A stretch of DNA of 6,933 nt from an uncultured Acidimicrobiaceae bacterium (GTDB taxonomy: Bacteria > Actinomycetota > Acidimicrobiia > Acidimicrobiales > MedAcidi-G1), in the NCBI GenBank assembly GCA_913054115.1, contig CAJXIS010000113.1, forward strand, positions 1 to 6,933, in the 5' to 3' direction. The translations under genes and the position numbers were made by a program. Under the pieces are notes generated by a model, which saw only the letters and a list, made by a program, of their open reading frames with translations, was not told where the DNA came from and ran no database searches. Below, one piece after another: positions 4,666 through 6,933 of this stretch; position 1 is the first letter of the stretch; every line of letters starts with the position of its first letter.

Positions 4666-6303
4666 GTGCGGACCCCGTCGTTCCCCGCGTACCGGCACAC
4701 GGTCGGCGCCATGATCCGGCACGCCGCAGCGACCCGGGGCGACCGGGAGTTCGTCATCCTGGACCAGGAGCGGCTGACCTACGCCGACGCCGGGGAACGA
4801 TCGGCCGAGTTCGCCAGCGGACTCCTGGCAGCGGGCGTCCGAAAGGGGACCCGGATCGGCCTGCTGGCCCCGAACGGCCCCGACTGGGTGGTGGCCTGGC
4901 TGGCGATCTCCCGGATCGGCGCCGTCGCCGTCCTGTTCAGCACCTATGCGAAGCCCCGTGAACTGGGGCGGGACCTCCGACTGGCAGACGTCGCCGGCCT
5001 GCTCATCGTCGGCGAACACCTGGACAACGACTACATCGCACGCCTCGAGGAAGCCGTCCCGGGCATGGAGGGGTCGATCCCCGGAGCGATCCGATGCCCC
5101 GGCCACCCGGCCCTGCGATCCGTCCACGTCTGGGGCGACCGGGTGCCCGATTGGGCCACGCCCGTCGGTGTCGGAATCGTCGACCGGGCGGGTGACGTCC
5201 CCGACGAGGCGCTCGTCGCCGCCGAGGCCGACGTCGACCCCGCCGATCCCGCCGTCGTCATCTTCACGTCGGGAAGCACCTCGGATCCGAAGGCGGTGGT
5301 GCACACGCAGGGGACCGTGGTCCGCCATCCCCACAACCTCGGCCAGTTCCGGGACCTGGGCCCCGACAGCCGCATGTACACCCCGATGCCGCTCTTCTGG
5401 GTCGGCGGGCTGGCCTACACGCTCATCGGAGCGATCCATGCCGGGTCGGCCGTGGTCTTCGAGGAGCGGTTCGAGCCGGGTGCCACGGTGCGGCTCCTCG
5501 AACGGGAGCGGATCACCCACCTCACCGGATGGCCCCACATGGGGAAGGCCCTGGCCGAGCATCCCGACTATCCGTCCACCGACCTCTCGTCGATCAGGAG
5601 CAGCGGGCTGCCCGACCTCCTCCCACCCGGGCTGCGGCCGGCGGACCCCGGGCTCCGGGCCAACTCGCTGGGCATGACCGAGACCTTCGGCCCGCACTCG
5701 ATGGAGGACCGTTCCGTCGACTGGCCCGAGTCGAAGCGCGGCACCTATGGACGGGCGGTCCCCGGCGTCGAGCATCGCATCGTCGACCCGACGACCGGCG
5801 AGGACCTTCCAGCCGGGGAGATGGGAGAGGTCTGGGTCCGCGGCTACTCCCTGATGGACGGCCTACTCGGGGTCGAACGCAGCGAGGCGCTCACGGCCGA
5901 CGGGTGGTTGCGCACCGGGGACGGCGGCCGGCTGGACGAGGACGGCCACCTGTACTTCCGGGGCCGCCTCGGCGAGGTCATCAAATCCGCCGGCACCAAC
6001 GTGACGCCACGCGAGGTCGAGTTGGCCCTCGAAGAGCTCCCCGAGGTGATGCACGCCTTCGTCATGGGGATCCCCCACCCGGACCGCGGCGAGGACGTGG
6101 CCGCAGCCCTGGTGCTGCGACCGGGCGCAGAGGCCGAGCCCGACGAACTGCGCGCCGCCGTGAAGGAGGCGCTGTCGACCTACAAGGTGCCGCGGCACCT
6201 CGCACTGTTCGCCACGCCCCGGGACCTGCCATGGCTGGAGTCCGGCAAGATCGACCGGCGGGCGGTGCAGCGGCTCCTGGTCGAGGAGTTCGTGGAGCAG
6301 TAG
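4666..6303 (+). CDS. Acyl-CoA synthetase (AMP-forming), ANL superfamily
   Basis: The 545-residue enzyme has the normal length and all the core motifs of AMP-forming acyl-CoA synthetases, which activate a carboxylic acid with ATP to an acyl-adenylate and then to acyl-CoA. The phosphate-binding loop is TSGSTSDPK at 201-209 (the second Gly of the usual TSGTTGxPK is Ser here). The adenine-side motif is LGMTE at 335-339, with Leu replacing the usual Tyr. The ribose-binding Asp is Asp419 in RTGDGG, the hinge region has Arg434 in GRLGEVIKSAGTN, and the catalytic C-terminal lysine is Lys528 in SGKID. No signal peptide or membrane segment is seen, so it is cytosolic. The substrate cannot be read off; a fatty or alicyclic acid is plausible given the acyl-CoA dehydrogenase next door. 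GTG 4666 is chosen for its GAGGGA site and because it gives a normal N-terminus. It converges on the dehydrogenase with a 15-bp gap. Confidence 0.92.
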   Translation: MRTPSFPAYRHTVGAMIRHAAATRGDREFVILDQERLTYADAGERSAEFASGLLAAGVRKGTRIGLLAPNGPDWVVAWLAISRIGAVAVLFSTYAKPRELGRDLRLADVAGLLIVGEHLDNDYIARLEEAVPGMEGSIPGAIRCPGHPALRSVHVWGDRVPDWATPVGVGIVDRAGDVPDEALVAAEADVDPADPAVVIFTSGSTSDPKAVVHTQGTVVRHPHNLGQFRDLGPDSRMYTPMPLFWVGGLAYTLIGAIHAGSAVVFEERFEPGATVRLLERERITHLTGWPHMGKALAEHPDYPSTDLSSIRSSGLPDLLPPGLRPADPGLRANSLGMTETFGPHSMEDRSVDWPESKRGTYGRAVPGVEHRIVDPTTGEDLPAGEMGEVWVRGYSLMDGLLGVERSEALTADGWLRTGDGGRLDEDGHLYFRGRLGEVIKSAGTNVTPREVELALEELPEVMHAFVMGIPHPDRGEDVAAALVLRPGAEAEPDELRAAVKEALSTYKVPRHLALFATPRDLPWLESGKIDRRAVQRLLVEEFVEQ

Positions 6304-6318
6304 CCCGGCCGCCGCCGG

Positions 6319-6933
6319 TCAGCCGCGTGGGAGGCCGAGCATCCGTTCGGCCACGATCGTGCGCTGGATCTCCGAGGTGCCGCCGGCGATGCCTGCGGCC
6401 CGGCTCCACAACCACTGCCGCTGCCAGGTGCCGACGGCATCGCCGCCGGTCGGGGATGGCCAGAGCGGGGCCTCGTCGCCAAGGACCGACAGCGCCGCAG
6501 ACGAGAGCCGCTGGGTCATCGCCGTCCACGACAGCTTGACGAGGCTCGACTCCGGTCCGGGCTCCTCGCCCCGCCCCAGGCGGGTGAGGGTGCGCCAGTT
6601 GTGGATGCGCAGCAGGCGCAGCCCGACCATTGCGTCGACCAGGTCGTCGGCGATCACCGGGTCGTCGAGGGCGCCACGCGCCTCCGCCTCCCGGAACAAC
6701 TCGTCGAGGTACACCTCGTGGACCACCTGCTCCTTGAACGGAAAGCTGACGCCGCGCTCGTGGGCCAGCGTGGTGCCGGCCACCGCCCAGCCGTCGCCGA
6801 GCCCGCCGACGAGGTGGTCGTCGGGGACGAAGACCCCGTCGAGGAACACCTCGTTGAACTCGGACTCGCCGGTGATCTGCCGGAGCGGGCGCACCTCGAC
6901 GCCGTCGGCCTCGAGGTCGACGACCAGATAGGA
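6319..6933 (-). CDS. Acyl-CoA dehydrogenase, C-terminal part (cut by window edge)
   Basis: The gene enters from the right edge in frame and 204 residues are visible before the TGA at 6321-6319. Acyl-CoA dehydrogenases introduce the alpha-beta double bond in acyl-CoA using FAD, the first step of beta-oxidation. The visible part covers the end of the middle beta domain (VRPLRQITGESEFNEVFLDG, VFVPDDHLVG) and the C-terminal helical domain, closing with AGIAGGTSEIQRTIVAERML. The Glu used as base in medium-chain enzymes, just before the GT of that motif, is Gly here. The Glu in LAHERG (visible residue 59) aligns with the base of long-chain and isovaleryl-CoA dehydrogenases, so this copy is probably active with that arrangement. 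This alignment is from memory of the family. A GTG at 6894 is an internal codon, not the start. Chain-length preference is unknown. It converges with the acyl-CoA synthetase and no terminator with a U tract lies between them. Confidence 0.93.
   Translation of the reverse strand, partial: SYLVVDLEADGVEVRPLRQITGESEFNEVFLDGVFVPDDHLVGGLGDGWAVAGTTLAHERGVSFPFKEQVVHEVYLDELFREAEARGALDDPVIADDLVDAMVGLRLLRIHNWRTLTRLGRGEEPGPESSLVKLSWTAMTQRLSSAALSVLGDEAPLWPSPTGGDAVGTWQRQWLWSRAAGIAGGTSEIQRTIVAERMLGLPRG

Noticed and set aside
4609..5775. 388-codon minus-strand frame opposite the acyl-CoA synthetase
   Set aside because: The plus strand has every ANL motif; the antisense translation is Gly/Arg/Asp-rich with no recognisable domain.
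6304..6318. Possible bidirectional terminator between the synthetase and dehydrogenase
   Set aside because: CCGGC/GCCGG can form only a 5-bp stem (6305-6309 with 6314-6318) and there is no U tract on either strand.

Overview
The window is GC-rich (roughly 70% by eye) with strong G/C preference at third codon positions, GTG and TTG starts, and a dense gene layout. It also carries an actinobacterial-type fatty-acid gene set and a Tat-type lipoprotein signal. This points to a high-GC actinobacterium, possibly of the Acidimicrobiia; the class is inferred from general flavour, not from a marker gene.

Layout: (1) The left edge holds the first 38 codons of a Nudix-hydrolase gene on the minus strand (start at 116, cut by the window edge). 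A short AT-rich divergent promoter region (about 117-250) separates it from the next gene. (2) On the plus strand are a cytosolic von Willebrand factor A (VWA) protein (251-1036), a three-copy 34-bp tandem repeat that begins on its stop codon (1034-1129), and a sigma-70/ECF-like protein with a TTG start (1162-1869). A small orphan gene of unknown function follows (1920-2234). (3) On the minus strand, converging on the orphan gene with a 12-bp overlap of the coding ends, are a uroporphyrinogen-III synthase-like gene (3056-2223) and, upstream of it, a Tat-exported flavin amine oxidase-like lipoprotein (4458-3088). (4) Divergent from the oxidase is an acyl-CoA synthetase of the ANL superfamily (4666-6303). 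It converges on the C-terminal part of an acyl-CoA dehydrogenase that enters from the right edge (6933-6319).

The gene that most deserves attention is the amine oxidase. Its sequence order is permuted: the segment that normally ends this family (the ITRWG...GEAT...HGAYLSG module) sits directly after the signal peptide. It comes before the N-terminal FAD-binding GxGxxG segment, and the protein stops exactly where the moved segment would normally start. This reads as a genuine circular permutation of the monoamine-oxidase fold.

How the genes work together: the synthetase (acyl activation) and dehydrogenase (first beta-oxidation step) fit one lipid-catabolic pathway although they are transcribed towards each other. 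The VWA and sigma-like genes look co-transcribed and may be functionally linked, but no mechanism can be read from the sequence. The oxidase and HemD-like gene may form a two-gene operon.
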